NCBI GenBank assembly: GCA_963759235.1
Contig: CAVWYO010000006.1
Location: 682,001 to 746,000 of the forward strand
Length of the DNA: 64,000 nt
From: Bauldia sp963759235
Lineage (GTDB): Bacteria > Pseudomonadota > Alphaproteobacteria > Rhizobiales > Kaistiaceae
Direction: 5' to 3'
Shown: piece after piece, positions 25,286 through 34,069 of the stretch
Position numbering within the stretch: position 1 is the first letter of the stretch
Layout: every line of letters starts with the position of its first letter
Notes under the pieces: generated by a model
The model's input: only the letters and a program-made list of their open reading frames with translations
Databases searched by the model: none
Told to the model about the DNA's origin: nothing
Translations under genes and position numbers: made by a program

Positions 25286-26329
25286 CTAGAGATAGCGCCG
25301 CCGAACGCGGTTCTTGATCGTGTCGAGCAGCACCGCCGCGAGGACAAGTCCGCCCTGGATCATCTGCGTGTAGTGAGGCGGCATGCCCATCACGTTGATT
25401 GCGGTCTGGATCGACGACAGGAGCAGTACGCCGGCGAAGACGCCGGAGAGCCGGCCGGAGCCACCCTTCAAGCTGACGCCGCCGATCACCACCGCCGCGA
25501 AGGCCTGAAACAGCATGCCGATGCCGAGGTTGGCGGTGGCGCCGGCGGTCCGCGAAGCGAGCAGCCAGCCGGCGAAGCCCGCAAGCATGCCGGAAAGAAT
25601 GAACGAGGCCATCACGATCGCCCCGACCTTGATGCCGGCGCGATAGGTCGCCGTGGCGTTGCCGCCGATCATGATGAGGTGACGGCCGAACGGCGTCTTG
25701 ATGAGAATGAGCGCGAAGACCACGTAGACGAGGATCAGCATCCAGGCGAGGAGCGGGATGCCGAGGATCTGGTCGACGGCCATGACCCGCATGGCATCGG
25801 GAAGTCCGTAGACCGAGCGCCCCCCCGACAGCGCGACGACGATGCCGCGTACCCAGATGTAGGAGGCGAGGGTAACGATGAAGGCGTTGATTTCCAGCCG
25901 GACGACGAGGGCGCCGTTGAGCGTGCCAATCATCGCGCCGACCGCGAGGGCGATCAGTAACGACACGGGAAAATAAAGCCACGAAGGGTCGAGGATCAGG
26001 TTGGCTCCGGCGCCGCCGGTGCCGAAAGCCAGTGAGACGACCATCGCCGCCAGCGCCATCACCAACTCGATGGAGAGATCCATATGGCCGCAGATCAGGG
26101 TCAGCGTCAGGCCGACCGCGATGATGCCGATGAAGGTCGAGTTCTGGAGGATGTTGAGGAAGATGCCGATCTGCAGGAATTGCGGGATCGTTGCCGAGAA
26201 CGCCGCCAGCACGATCACCAGGATGATCCAGACGAGATTGTCGAGCACGAACTCGACCACCACGCGGGCGCGGGGGCCGATGGTCGGGCCCGTCGGGCCG
26301 GTGCCGGCTGTTGCGGTGTCAGTGGTCAT
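25286..26329 (-). CDS. Sugar-type ABC transporter permease (RbsC family)
   Basis: A 347-residue polytopic inner-membrane protein with about nine or ten hydrophobic segments starting near residue 30, ending in a basic KNRVRRRYL tail. The RbsC-type cytoplasmic loop is GRHLIMIGGNATATYRAGIKV, followed by AVVIGGVSLKGGSGRLSG. It is a BPD-transport type 2 permease as in ribose, xylose and fructose importers. Placed after the binding protein gene; the 40-60 bp gap suggests one transcript. Confidence 0.93.
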   Translation of the reverse strand: MTTDTATAGTGPTGPTIGPRARVVVEFVLDNLVWIILVIVLAAFSATIPQFLQIGIFLNILQNSTFIGIIAVGLTLTLICGHMDLSIELVMALAAMVVSLAFGTGGAGANLILDPSWLYFPVSLLIALAVGAMIGTLNGALVVRLEINAFIVTLASYIWVRGIVVALSGGRSVYGLPDAMRVMAVDQILGIPLLAWMLILVYVVFALILIKTPFGRHLIMIGGNATATYRAGIKVGAIVMASFILSGMLAGFAGWLLASRTAGATANLGIGMLFQAFAAVVIGGVSLKGGSGRLSGVFAGVLLLSSIQTAINVMGMPPHYTQMIQGGLVLAAVLLDTIKNRVRRRYL

Positions 26330-26388
26330 GTTTGTCGCTTCGGCAGGTTGCGCGGGAGCCGAAGCCCCCGCGCAAGGGTGAGACCGTT

Positions 26389-27444
26389 TTACTCGACCGG
26401 CTTGATCGGCGTGGACGGCGGCTTCATGTTGCCCCAGAACTTCGGGTCATCCACGTTGTCCTTGGTGATCGCCGAGCCGGGGATCTTGATGTTCGGGCCC
26501 CACGACTCGATGGTCAGCACCGAGGGAAGGCCGGTCACGTCATAGGTGCCCGCCTTGATCTCTTCCTTGTTGACCACCTTGTCGGCGAACATGGCGAGCG
26601 CCGCGGCCTGGGCAAACAGCGGCTGCTCGACCTCGACCTGCTCCCATCCCTTGCGGATAAGGTCGAGACCGACCGGGGCGCCGTTCGACGAGACCAGCAT
26701 GACGTCGCCGGGCTTTTTGCCCTGCGCCTCGAGCACCGCGGCGACCGCGACGGCGAGGTGGGCGGCGTGGACGAAGATCAGGTCGATGTCAGGATTGGCG
26801 AGCATCTGATCCTGGGCAATGCTGCCGGCGTTGCTCGCTTCCCACTGCATCGCCGGATGCGAGATGATCGTCACATCCGGATAGGCAGCCATCTTCTCCT
26901 CGAAGCCCTTCTGGATGTCGAGGGTATAGGGGTCGCCCGGATCGCCAAGGATCTGCAGCACCTTGCCCTTCACCGTGCCGTCGTACTTCTCCTTGAGGAG
27001 ACGGCTGATCTCGTCGGCGGCGGTGTGGCCGATCTCGACCGTGCCGGCGACCGATGTGAGGTCCGACGGGGTCGAGGTGATCTGCCGGTCGAAGATCATC
27101 ACCGGGATGCCGGCGGCCCGCATCTTCTCGATGCCGGTCTTGGCGGCGTCGAAATCAACGGCGGCAAGGATCACCGCAGCCGGCTTCAACTGGACCACGT
27201 CGTCGATCTGGTTGAGCTGCAGGTCGGTGCGGTTCTGGGCGTCGAGGGAGACCACCTCGTAGCCGACGTCCTTCATGAACTGGGTGATGGCGTCGACCGA
27301 AGCGGTCTGGAACTCGTCAAGCAGCGTTGGCACCAGGTAGTAGATCTTGCCCTTCATCTCCTGGGCCGCCGCGGCGGTCATCGCCGTTGCGGCGAGCGCG
27401 ACCGCCAGGATCGCACCCGTCACGGAACGCATAAAAGTCTTCAT
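26389..27444 (-). CDS. Sugar-type ABC transporter substrate-binding protein
   Basis: A 351-residue periplasmic binding protein. An N-terminal signal peptide (SVTGAILAVALAATAMTAAAA) precedes MKGKIYYLVPTLLDEFQ, a peripla_BP_4 (RbsB-like) start. Inner motifs include MIFDRQITSTP and VSSNGAPVGLDLI. The ligand is a carbohydrate-like molecule, unknown. ATG 27444 overlaps the ATPase stop (ATGA), so translation is coupled. Confidence 0.93.
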   Translation of the reverse strand: MKTFMRSVTGAILAVALAATAMTAAAAQEMKGKIYYLVPTLLDEFQTASVDAITQFMKDVGYEVVSLDAQNRTDLQLNQIDDVVQLKPAAVILAAVDFDAAKTGIEKMRAAGIPVMIFDRQITSTPSDLTSVAGTVEIGHTAADEISRLLKEKYDGTVKGKVLQILGDPGDPYTLDIQKGFEEKMAAYPDVTIISHPAMQWEASNAGSIAQDQMLANPDIDLIFVHAAHLAVAVAAVLEAQGKKPGDVMLVSSNGAPVGLDLIRKGWEQVEVEQPLFAQAAALAMFADKVVNKEEIKAGTYDVTGLPSVLTIESWGPNIKIPGSAITKDNVDDPKFWGNMKPPSTPIKPVE

Positions 27445-28238
27445 GTTCCTGCTCCCGTTTCTGTTTGGTTTGTCAGCCCCTTGCCAAGGCGCTCAATGCC
27501 GGCGGTGATCATGCGGACGACTTCGTCGGGGCTGATTTGAGAAGTCGCAACGTCACCGGCGACAATTCCGTGGCGCAGGACGACGATGCGGTCGGCGACC
27601 GCAAAGGCCTGCGCCATGACATGGGTGATGATCATCACGCCGATCCCCCGTTGGCGGACGCGCTCGACCATCTCGATGCCGCGCCTAGTCTGCTCGACGC
27701 CGAGCGCGGCGAAGGGCTCGTCGAGAAGGACGAGCTTGCCGCCCCAATGGACGAAGCGGTTAAGCTCGATCGCCTGGCGCTGACCACCCGACATATGTTC
27801 GACGTTGACGCGGAGCGACGGAATCTCGGTGCCGCCGGCGGTGATCGCCTTGGCGGTCTCCGCCTCCATGTCGCGCTCCCTGAGGATAGGGATGCCGAGG
27901 ATCCTGCGGGTAAGCTCGCGGCCCATGAAGAAATTGGCGACGACATCGACATTGGTGCAGAGCGCAAGGTCCTGATAGACGGTCTCGATCCCGACCGCCT
28001 TGGCCTCGGCCGGCGAATGGAATCGCCGTTCCTGGCCGTCGAAGGTGATGCGCCCGGAGGATGCTTCGAGCCCGCCGGCGATGATCTTGACCAGGGTCGA
28101 TTTGCCGGCGCCGTTGTCACCGAGCAACGCCACCACTTCCCCGCCGTTGACGTCGAAACTCACTCCGCGCAGCGCTTCGATGGCGCCGAAATTCTTGCGG
28201 ATACCCTCGAGCCGGAGGAGAGGGACTTGTTCGCTCAT
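27441..28238 (-). CDS. Sugar-type ABC transporter ATP-binding protein
   Basis: A 265-residue ATPase with one ABC domain rather than the double domain of RbsA: Walker A GDNGAGKSTLVK near residue 37, Q-loop TVYQDLALC, signature MSGGQRQAIEL, Walker B LVLLDEP and switch His in IITHVMAQ. Single-domain versions occur in FrcA-like systems. It overlaps the regulator upstream and the binding protein downstream by 4 bp each. Confidence 0.94.
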   Translation of the reverse strand: MSEQVPLLRLEGIRKNFGAIEALRGVSFDVNGGEVVALLGDNGAGKSTLVKIIAGGLEASSGRITFDGQERRFHSPAEAKAVGIETVYQDLALCTNVDVVANFFMGRELTRRILGIPILRERDMEAETAKAITAGGTEIPSLRVNVEHMSGGQRQAIELNRFVHWGGKLVLLDEPFAALGVEQTRRGIEMVERVRQRGIGVMIITHVMAQAFAVADRIVVLRHGIVAGDVATSQISPDEVVRMITAGIERLGKGLTNQTETGAGT

Positions 28239-29419
28239 GCTGCCCTCGCTTTGCCGTTGTCGCGAATGAGCGGATCGCGGTGGCCGCGATCGTCGTCCTG
28301 CGTGAACATGATCCCGAACCGTGGCGACAGCACTCCCGACACGGCGAGCGCCGCGGCGCCGCTCAGCACCGCGTCGTGGCCAGCGGCGGCGAGCATCAGC
28401 CGATCGGCCTTGCGGTTACCGCGCGCCGCGACGGAGTTAGGGAGCGGCGATGCCGCGTCGATCAGCCGGGCGAGAAGATCCTTCCGTGCCAGCCCGCCGA
28501 GGATGATGGTTGCCGGGTCGAAGAGGTTCTCGATCGTCACCACCGCCGAGCGCAGAATCGGTGCCACCTCTTCGAGCCAGGCGTCTTCGCCGATCGTCTT
28601 CGCCCGGCGCTCATAGGCCTCCAGCGACAGATATCGCTCGAGGCAACCGCGATTGCCGCATGGGCAAAGGTCGCCGCCCGCCACAACAGGGATATGGCCG
28701 ATCTCGCCGGCGTTTCCCCACGCGCCGCGCAACGCGACGCCGTCATGCACCATGCAGCCGCCGAGGCCGACGCCGAAATAGAGATAATAGAAGTGGCGGA
28801 ACGCATTGCCGAGTCCGTAGAGCTGCTCGCCATGGGCGGCGGCCGCAAGGTCCACCTCGATGAAGGACGGAAGCTCGGTCGCTTCGGCCAGCCGGTCGCG
28901 GACCGGCACGTCCTTCCAGCCCTCCAGCGTCGTCGGGCCGACGAAGCTCATCGAATCGACGTCGAAGGGGCCCGGTATCGCCATGCCGACGCCGAGCATC
29001 CGGCCATTCGACCGGCGCCCGGAAAGGCCGCGAACCAAGGCCTCGATCTCGCGGAAAGCGGTATCCGGATCGACATGCGGGAGATCGCGCCTGTCGCTCC
29101 ACAGGACCTCGCCGGCGAGGTTGATCAGTGCCGCTTCCAGACCGAGCGGCGTCACATGAACGCCGATCGCGAACCCGCCGTCCGGATCGATGGCGAAGGT
29201 GCTTGCCGGCGAGCCGCGCCCCCTCGGCTGCTCGCGCCGAGCGAGGACGAAGCCCTGTTCCTCGAGCTCGCGGATGATGGTGGAGACGGTCTGGATGGTG
29301 AGGCCGACACGCTTTGCGATCTCGGCGCGCGTGATCGGGCCGTAGATGCGGATCGTCTCAAGAACGATCCGGCGGTTGTAGGGCCGGCCGAATTCCTGGT
29401 TGGTACCGCGCAGCGCCAT
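28235..29419 (-). CDS. ROK-family transcriptional regulator
   Basis: A 394-residue NagC/XylR-type protein. The N-terminal winged helix-turn-helix spans ITRAEIAKRVGLTIQTVSTIIRELEE; the ROK sugar-kinase-like domain follows with the zinc motif CPCGNRGCLE and a degenerate ATP region. ROK repressors respond to sugars or sugar phosphates, often amino sugars (NagC). It is the first gene of the catabolic operon and probably controls it, perhaps from the AT-rich palindrome upstream. Confidence 0.92.
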   Translation of the reverse strand: MALRGTNQEFGRPYNRRIVLETIRIYGPITRAEIAKRVGLTIQTVSTIIRELEEQGFVLARREQPRGRGSPASTFAIDPDGGFAIGVHVTPLGLEAALINLAGEVLWSDRRDLPHVDPDTAFREIEALVRGLSGRRSNGRMLGVGMAIPGPFDVDSMSFVGPTTLEGWKDVPVRDRLAEATELPSFIEVDLAAAAHGEQLYGLGNAFRHFYYLYFGVGLGGCMVHDGVALRGAWGNAGEIGHIPVVAGGDLCPCGNRGCLERYLSLEAYERRAKTIGEDAWLEEVAPILRSAVVTIENLFDPATIILGGLARKDLLARLIDAASPLPNSVAARGNRKADRLMLAAAGHDAVLSGAAALAVSGVLSPRFGIMFTQDDDRGHRDPLIRDNGKARAA

Positions 29420-29466
29420 CCGTTCTTTGCCCTCCCCGACGCCACGATACTGTCGGCTTTCAAATC

Positions 29467-29485
29467 TTAATGCAAATGGAATTAA
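29467..29485. promoter_or_regulatory. AT-rich inverted repeat, candidate ROK operator
   Basis: TTAAT at 29467-29471 and ATTAA at 29481-29485 form a short palindrome in an unusually AT-rich patch between the ROK gene and the fds genes. NagC-type operators are AT-rich palindromes of similar size. The arms are only 5 bp, so this is suggestive. Confidence 0.4.
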
Positions 29486-29575
29486 TAAATGGCCGATCCC
29501 TTTCGCTGCAGTCGAGGACAGTCGGAATCCTGAGGCGCTGAGAGCTATCTCCGTTGCGGCAACCGAGGCGCGACA

Positions 29576-29603
29576 TTGACAGGCGTGGTCAGCGGCTTAG
29601 CTT
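29576..29603 (+). promoter_or_regulatory. Predicted promoter for the fds operon
   Basis: A perfect -35 TTGACA at 29576-29581 and TAGCTT at 29598-29603 are 16 bp apart, about 45 bp ahead of the fdsB GTG. The remaining sequence of the 230-bp gap encodes nothing I can support, in particular no FdsG. Confidence 0.5.
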
Positions 29604-29649
29604 GCATTCAAGGCACTTTGGAACCAGCGTCGCGATGGGAGGTATCGCC

Positions 29650-31206
29650 GTGGCGGCCCGAATCTTCGTGGCGAAAGACTCCGCCGCCGTAGCGGTGGGC
29701 GCCGACGGCGTGGCACGGGCATTGGAGGATGCCGCGCGGCGCCGGGAGGTCGACCTTGACGTCGTGCGGACGGGATCGCGCGGCCTCTACTGGACCGAGC
29801 CGGTCATCGAAGTGGAAACACGGTCGGGACGGGTCGCCTATGGCCCGGTTTCGGAAGACGACGTCGAGAATCTGTTCAACGCCGGCCTTCTCGACGGCGG
29901 CGGCCACCGGTTGGCGCTCGGGCCGACGGAACAGATCCCCTGGCTCAAACGGCAGACGCGCCTGACCTTCTCCCGCTGCGGCATCATCGATCCGTTGTCG
30001 CTCGCGGCTTATCAGGGGCTTGGCGGCTATAGGGGGCTGGTCCGGGCGTTCTCGCTCGGGCCACAGGCAACTATCGGCGAGATCGAGGCGTCGGGCCTGC
30101 GCGGCCGCGGCGGAGCCGGGTTCCCCACCGGCCGCAAGTGGCGAACCGTCGCCGAAACACCGGCGTCGCAGAAGTACATTGTCTGCAACGCCGACGAGGG
30201 CGACTCCGGTACCTTCGCCGACCGCATGATCATGGAAGGCGACCCCTTCGTCCTCATTGAAGGGATGACCATCGCCGGCTTTGCGACCGGTGCCTCGAAG
30301 GGGTTCGTCTATGTGCGTTCGGAATATCCCGACGCCATCGCCACCTTCGAGGCGGCGCTCGACGTCGCCCGGCGCGCCGGCCTGCTCGGCACGAAGGTCG
30401 GCGACTCGACCTTCGCCTTCGATATCGAGGTGCGGATTGGCGCCGGCTCGTATGTCTGCGGCGAGGAAACGGCAATGCTCGAAAGCCTCGAGGGCCGGCG
30501 CGGCGTCGTTCGCGCTCGTCCGCCGCTCCCTGCCCACAAGGGCGCCTTCGGCCGGCCAACCGCGGTCAACAACGTTCTCACTTTTGCCGCCGTACCGTTC
30601 ATCCTCCAGGAGGGCGCCAAGGCCTATGCCGATTTCGGCACCGGCCGGTCGCGCGGCACCATGCCGATTCAGCTCGCCGGCATGGCGAGATATGGTGGGC
30701 TGTTCGAGACCGGCTTCGGCCTCACCCTCGGCGAACTGGTCGACGACGTCGGCGGCGGCACGTGGAACGACCGGCCGGTACGCGCGGTGCAAGTGGGCGG
30801 ACCGCTTGGCGCCTATTTCCCCCGCGAATTGTTCGACACCCCGTTCGACTACGAGGCTTTCACCGCCCGCGACGGGCTGATCGGCCACGGCGGGATCGTC
30901 GTTTTCGACGATACGGTCGACATGGCGCGGCAGGCGCGGTTCGCCCTTGAATTCTGCGCCTTCGAATCCTGCGGCAAGTGCACGCCCTGCCGCATCGGCT
31001 CGACCCGCGGCGTCGAGACCGTCGATCGCATCCGGAACGGTATCGAGCGAGGGAAAAACATCACCGTGCTCGAAGACCTTTGCGAGACGATGAAATACGG
31101 TTCGCTCTGTGCCCTCGGCGGCTTCACGCCCTATCCTGTCATGAGCGCGCTCCGGCACTTCCCGGAAGATTTCGGGCTCACGTCCGAGCCGGTCGCGGCG
31201 CACTAG
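29650..31206 (+). CDS. fdsB: NAD-dependent formate dehydrogenase beta subunit FdsB
   Basis: The NuoF-like subunit that carries FMN, binds NAD and holds a 4Fe-4S cluster. The 518-residue product begins VAARIFVAKDSAAVAVGAD, aligned with known FdsB starts. It has the FMN/NADH region GLRGRGGAGFPTG and YIVCNADEGDSGTFADR, GEETAMLESLEG, and the cluster motif ESCGKCTPCRIG with a fourth Cys in GSLCALGG. GTG 29650 is preferred because GGGAGGT lies just ahead; an in-frame ATG at 29635 is possible. Its N-terminal part includes the NuoE-like thioredoxin fold segment before NuoF. fdsA follows after 10 bp. Confidence 0.93.
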   Translation: MAARIFVAKDSAAVAVGADGVARALEDAARRREVDLDVVRTGSRGLYWTEPVIEVETRSGRVAYGPVSEDDVENLFNAGLLDGGGHRLALGPTEQIPWLKRQTRLTFSRCGIIDPLSLAAYQGLGGYRGLVRAFSLGPQATIGEIEASGLRGRGGAGFPTGRKWRTVAETPASQKYIVCNADEGDSGTFADRMIMEGDPFVLIEGMTIAGFATGASKGFVYVRSEYPDAIATFEAALDVARRAGLLGTKVGDSTFAFDIEVRIGAGSYVCGEETAMLESLEGRRGVVRARPPLPAHKGAFGRPTAVNNVLTFAAVPFILQEGAKAYADFGTGRSRGTMPIQLAGMARYGGLFETGFGLTLGELVDDVGGGTWNDRPVRAVQVGGPLGAYFPRELFDTPFDYEAFTARDGLIGHGGIVVFDDTVDMARQARFALEFCAFESCGKCTPCRIGSTRGVETVDRIRNGIERGKNITVLEDLCETMKYGSLCALGGFTPYPVMSALRHFPEDFGLTSEPVAAH

Positions 31207-31216
31207 GAGGAACGCC

Positions 31217-34063
31217 ATGTCTCTCGTCAGCGAGATTGACTACGGCACGCCTCGCTCGCGGAGCGAGACGCTGGTGAGGCTGACCATCGACGGGACCCCG
31301 GTCACCGTACCGGAAGGCACCTCGGTGATGCGCGCCGCGATGGAGATGGGGACCGAGATCCCGAGGCTCTGTTCGACCGACATGCTGGAGGCCTTCGGCT
31401 CCTGCCGCCTCTGCCTGATCGAGATCGAGGGACGGGCCGGCACGCCGTCTTCCTGCACGACGCCGGTGGTCGAGGGCATGGTGGTGCACACTCAGACGGA
31501 GCGGCTGAAGCGCCTCCGCCGCGGGGTGATGGAGCTCTACATCTCCGACCACCCGCTCGACTGCCTCACCTGCGCCGCCAACGGCGACTGCGAGCTGCAG
31601 GACATGGCCGGCGCCGTCGGCCTCCGCGAGGTCCGCTACGGCTACGATGGCGGCAAGCACCCGGATCCGGGCAAGGACACCTCGAACCCCTATTTCACCT
31701 ACGACCCGTCGAAGTGCATCGTCTGCTCGCGCTGCGTCCGCGCCTGCGAGGAGGTACAGGGCACCTTCGCGCTGACCATCGCCGGCCGCGGCTTCGACTC
31801 GGTCGTCTCGCCGGGCATGGAGGAGGCGTTCCTCCAGTCCGAATGCGTGTCCTGCGGTGCCTGCGTCCAGGCCTGCCCCACCGCCACGCTCACCGACAAA
31901 TCGATCATCGACATCGGCCAGCCCGAACATTCGGTGGTGACCACCTGCGCCTATTGCGGCGTCGGCTGCTCGTTCAAGGCGGAGATGCGCGGCGACGAGG
32001 TCGTCCGCATGCTCCCCTACAAGGACGGCAAGGCGAACCGCGGCCATTCGTGCGTCAAGGGCCGCTTTGCCTGGGGCTACACGACCCACCGCGACCGCAT
32101 TCTCGCGCCGATGATCCGCAAGAAGATCAGCGACCCGTGGCACGAGGTATCGTGGGAGGAGGCGATCGGCCATGTCGCCTCCGCGTTCAAGCGCATCCAG
32201 GCCGCGTACGGGCGCGGCGCCATCGGCGGCATCACTTCGTCGCGCTGCACCAACGAGGAGACCTTCCTCGTCCAGAAGCTGGTGCGCGCCGGCTTCGGCA
32301 ACAACAATGTCGACACCTGCGCCCGCGTCTGCCATTCGCCGACCGGCTACGGCCTGAAGACCACCTTCGGCACCTCGGCCGGCACCCAGGATTTCGACTC
32401 GGTCGAACAAAGCGACGTCATGGTCGTCATCGGCGCCAACCCGACCGACGGCCATCCGGTCTTCGCCTCGCGGATGAAGAAGCGCCTGCGCGAGGGCGCC
32501 AAGCTGATCGTCATCGATCCGCGGCGCATCGACCTGGTACGGACGCCTCATGTCGCGGCGACATATCATCTGCCCCTCAAGCCGGGCACCAATGTCGCCA
32601 TCCTCGACGCAATGGCTCATGTTGTCGTCACCGAGGGGCTGGTTGACGAGGCCTTCGTCCGCGAGCGCTGCGACCTTGACGCCTTCCAGGACTGGGCCGC
32701 TTTCGTCGCCGAGCCGCGCAACAGCCCCGAGGCGGTCGAGAAGGTCTCCGGCGTGCCGGCCGAGACGATCCGCGCCGCCGCCCGGCTCTACGCCACCGGC
32801 GGCAATGCCGCCTTTTACTACGGCCTCGGCGTCACCGAGCACAGCCAGGGCTCGACCGCCGTCATGGGGATCGCCAACCTCGCCATGGCGACCGGCAATA
32901 TCGGCCGCCCCGGTGTCGGGGTGAATCCGCTCCGCGGCCAGAACAACGTCCAGGGCTCCTGCGACATGGGTTCGTTCCCGCACGAGCTTCCCGGCTACCG
33001 CCACATTTCCGAGGACGCGACCCGCGCCATGTTCGAGGCACTGTGGGCGAAGCCGCTCGACAACGAGCCGGGCCTGCGCATCCCCAACATGCTCGACGCC
33101 GCCATCGACGGGTCGTTCAAGGGCATCTACATCCAGGGTGAGGACATCCTGCAGTCCGACCCCGACACCCGTCATGTGAGCGAAGGTCTCGCCGCGATGG
33201 AATGCGTCGTCGTTCAGGACCTGTTCCTGAACGAGACCGCCAGTTACGCCCATGTGTTCCTGCCCGGCTCCACCTTCCTCGAGAAGGACGGCACCTTCAC
33301 CAATGCCGAGCGGCGTATCCAGCCGGTCCGCAAGGTCATGCCGTCGCGGTCGGGCATGGAGGACTGGCAGATCACCATGGCGATCGCCAACGCCATGGGC
33401 TACGCGATGGCCTACGCTCACCCGTCCGAGATCATGGACGAGATCGCGGCCCTGACCCCGACCTTCGCCGGAGTCTCCTTCAGGAAGCTCGACCGGCTCG
33501 GCTCCATCCAGTGGCCGTGCAACGAAAAGGCGCCGGAAGGCACGCCGGTCATGCACATGGGCGGCTTCGTGCGGGGCAAGGGGCGCTTTATCGTCACCGA
33601 ATATATTCCGACCGACGAGCGCACCGGGCCGCGCTTCCCGCTGCTGCTGACCACCGGCCGTATCCTGTCGCAATACAATGTCGGCGCGCAGACCCGGCGC
33701 ACCGCCAACACGATCTGGCATGAGGAGGACCGGCTCGAGATCCACCCGCACGACGCCGAAGAGCGCGGCGTGCGTGACGGCGACTGGGTGAGGCTCGCCA
33801 GCCGCGTCGGCGACACGACGCTCCGCGCCCTGATCACCGAGCGCGTCGCGCCGGGTGTCGTCTACACCACCTTCCACCACCCCGACACCCAGGCCAACGT
33901 CGTGACCACCGATTTCTCCGACTGGGCGACCAACTGCCCCGAATACAAGGTGACCGCGGTGCAGGTCTCGCCGTCGAACGGGCCGTCCGGCTGGCAGGAG
34001 GAATACGAGGCGTTGGTCCGTGCCACCCACCGCGTTGAGACGGCCCACGAGCCGGCGGAGTGA
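31217..34063 (+). CDS. fdsA: Formate dehydrogenase alpha subunit FdsA (molybdenum, NAD-linked)
   Basis: Catalytic subunit that oxidises formate to CO2. In 948 residues it holds an N-terminal 2Fe-2S ferredoxin domain (CRLCLIEIEG), a His-Cys cluster (HPLDCLTCAANGDCELQ), two 4Fe-4S motifs (CIVCSRCVRAC and CVSCGACVQAC), the cluster-plus-molybdopterin start CAYCGVGCSFKAE, and the Mo ligand Cys372 in RVCHSPTGYGL. The ligand is cysteine, not selenocysteine. The C-terminal molydop-binding domain follows. AGGAGG sits 6 bp before the ATG. Confidence 0.97.
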   Translation: MSLVSEIDYGTPRSRSETLVRLTIDGTPVTVPEGTSVMRAAMEMGTEIPRLCSTDMLEAFGSCRLCLIEIEGRAGTPSSCTTPVVEGMVVHTQTERLKRLRRGVMELYISDHPLDCLTCAANGDCELQDMAGAVGLREVRYGYDGGKHPDPGKDTSNPYFTYDPSKCIVCSRCVRACEEVQGTFALTIAGRGFDSVVSPGMEEAFLQSECVSCGACVQACPTATLTDKSIIDIGQPEHSVVTTCAYCGVGCSFKAEMRGDEVVRMLPYKDGKANRGHSCVKGRFAWGYTTHRDRILAPMIRKKISDPWHEVSWEEAIGHVASAFKRIQAAYGRGAIGGITSSRCTNEETFLVQKLVRAGFGNNNVDTCARVCHSPTGYGLKTTFGTSAGTQDFDSVEQSDVMVVIGANPTDGHPVFASRMKKRLREGAKLIVIDPRRIDLVRTPHVAATYHLPLKPGTNVAILDAMAHVVVTEGLVDEAFVRERCDLDAFQDWAAFVAEPRNSPEAVEKVSGVPAETIRAAARLYATGGNAAFYYGLGVTEHSQGSTAVMGIANLAMATGNIGRPGVGVNPLRGQNNVQGSCDMGSFPHELPGYRHISEDATRAMFEALWAKPLDNEPGLRIPNMLDAAIDGSFKGIYIQGEDILQSDPDTRHVSEGLAAMECVVVQDLFLNETASYAHVFLPGSTFLEKDGTFTNAERRIQPVRKVMPSRSGMEDWQITMAIANAMGYAMAYAHPSEIMDEIAALTPTFAGVSFRKLDRLGSIQWPCNEKAPEGTPVMHMGGFVRGKGRFIVTEYIPTDERTGPRFPLLLTTGRILSQYNVGAQTRRTANTIWHEEDRLEIHPHDAEERGVRDGDWVRLASRVGDTTLRALITERVAPGVVYTTFHHPDTQANVVTTDFSDWATNCPEYKVTAVQVSPSNGPSGWQEEYEALVRATHRVETAHEPAE

Positions 34064-34069
34064 CCGAAA

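Noticed and set aside
32300..32350. Selenocysteine codon at the FdsA active site
   Set aside because: The Mo-ligand position is encoded by TGC (Cys372), and no in-frame TGA occurs in the gene.
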